From Streptomyces sp. NBC_00377 (GTDB lineage: Bacteria > Actinomycetota > Actinomycetes > Streptomycetales > Streptomycetaceae), in the NCBI RefSeq assembly GCF_036075115.1, contig NZ_CP107958.1, positions 2,232,001 to 2,296,000 on the forward strand: 64,000 bases of DNA, read 5' to 3'. Shown here one piece after another: positions 63,991-64,000 of the stretch; the stretch's first letter is position 1; every line of letters starts with the position of its first letter. The notes below the pieces were generated by a model. That model was not told the DNA's origin. It saw only the letters and a program-made list of their open reading frames with translations, and ran no database searches. Both the position numbers and the translations under genes were made by a program.

Positions 63991-64000
63991 CGCGGCGGGA

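Overview
The window is a stretch of actinobacterial, almost certainly Streptomyces, chromosome. It has very high GC with third-position GC bias, frequent GTG/TTG starts, 4-bp ATGA/GTGA gene overlaps, and gene orders familiar from streptomycetes: an alditol oxidase gene, a ROK-regulated sugar ABC/beta-galactosidase cluster, and a sir-cysH-cysC-cysD-cysN sulfate cluster preceded by a Cys-containing leader peptide. No rRNA, tRNA, CRISPR array or prophage was seen. The only mobile element is a lone tnpB (IS200/IS605, IS1341-like) at 28.1-29.5 kb.

Layout, left to right. 0-5 kb: 5'-truncated LuxR-type regulator, DUF456 membrane protein, a two-gene alkylation-repair operon (ada/alkA-like plus ogt), a degenerate repeat block, and rsgA. 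5-10 kb: an unusual sigma-like/zinc-finger/CBM2 membrane protein, and a radical SAM gene divergent from aldO. 10-18 kb: ROK regulator, sugar-binding lipoprotein, two permeases and a GH2 beta-galactosidase; there is no local ATPase, so the importer probably uses a shared MsiK-type one. 18-21.8 kb: three-gene ABC-2 exporter, TetR regulator, VOC protein. 21.9-37 kb: a plant-cell-wall (pectin/arabinogalactan) region with a DUF2264 protein, rhamnogalacturonan acetylesterase, PL4 rhamnogalacturonan lyase, a GH43 plus CBM13 enzyme, the tnpB insertion, a beta-strand-repeat surface protein, homocysteine methyltransferase, a 132-bp tandem repeat, a type-B carboxylesterase and a LacI regulator. 37-49 kb: an ICL/PEP-mutase-family enzyme coupled to a tiny secreted peptide, VOC and AraC genes, an AraC/NmrA divergent pair, a BrkB-family protein, an AidB-like acyl-CoA dehydrogenase, a GAF regulator, a secreted protein of unknown function and a GNAT. 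48.9-58.4 kb: the assimilatory sulfate/sulfonate cluster. 58.5-64 kb: a TIGR03086-type protein, a PanE-like reductase, a DUF1697 protein, an MMPL transporter, a decayed glycosyltransferase and a small hypothetical.

The sulfate cluster is coherent. CysD/CysN make APS, CysH reduces it, the siroheme-Fe4S4 sulfite reductase makes sulfide, the chelatase supplies siroheme iron, CysC makes PAPS, and the ABC transporter probably imports sulfonates or sulfate esters. The leader peptide, with one Cys codon near its end, suggests cysteine-responsive attenuation.

The most interesting regulatory signal is an identical 13-bp LacI-type half-palindrome in two places 11 kb apart. One lies between the rhamnogalacturonan esterase and lyase genes; the other lies upstream of the LacI gene. 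Related GAAAGCCCTTTC palindromes lie upstream of the lyase and of the surface protein. Together these suggest one pectin regulon. Other points of note are the sigma/anti-sigma/CBM2 fusion, RE-like hairpins on both sides of tnpB, a probably degenerate AlkA domain, and the near-perfect 132-bp tandem duplication. I did not find a clearly unprecedented multi-gene system.
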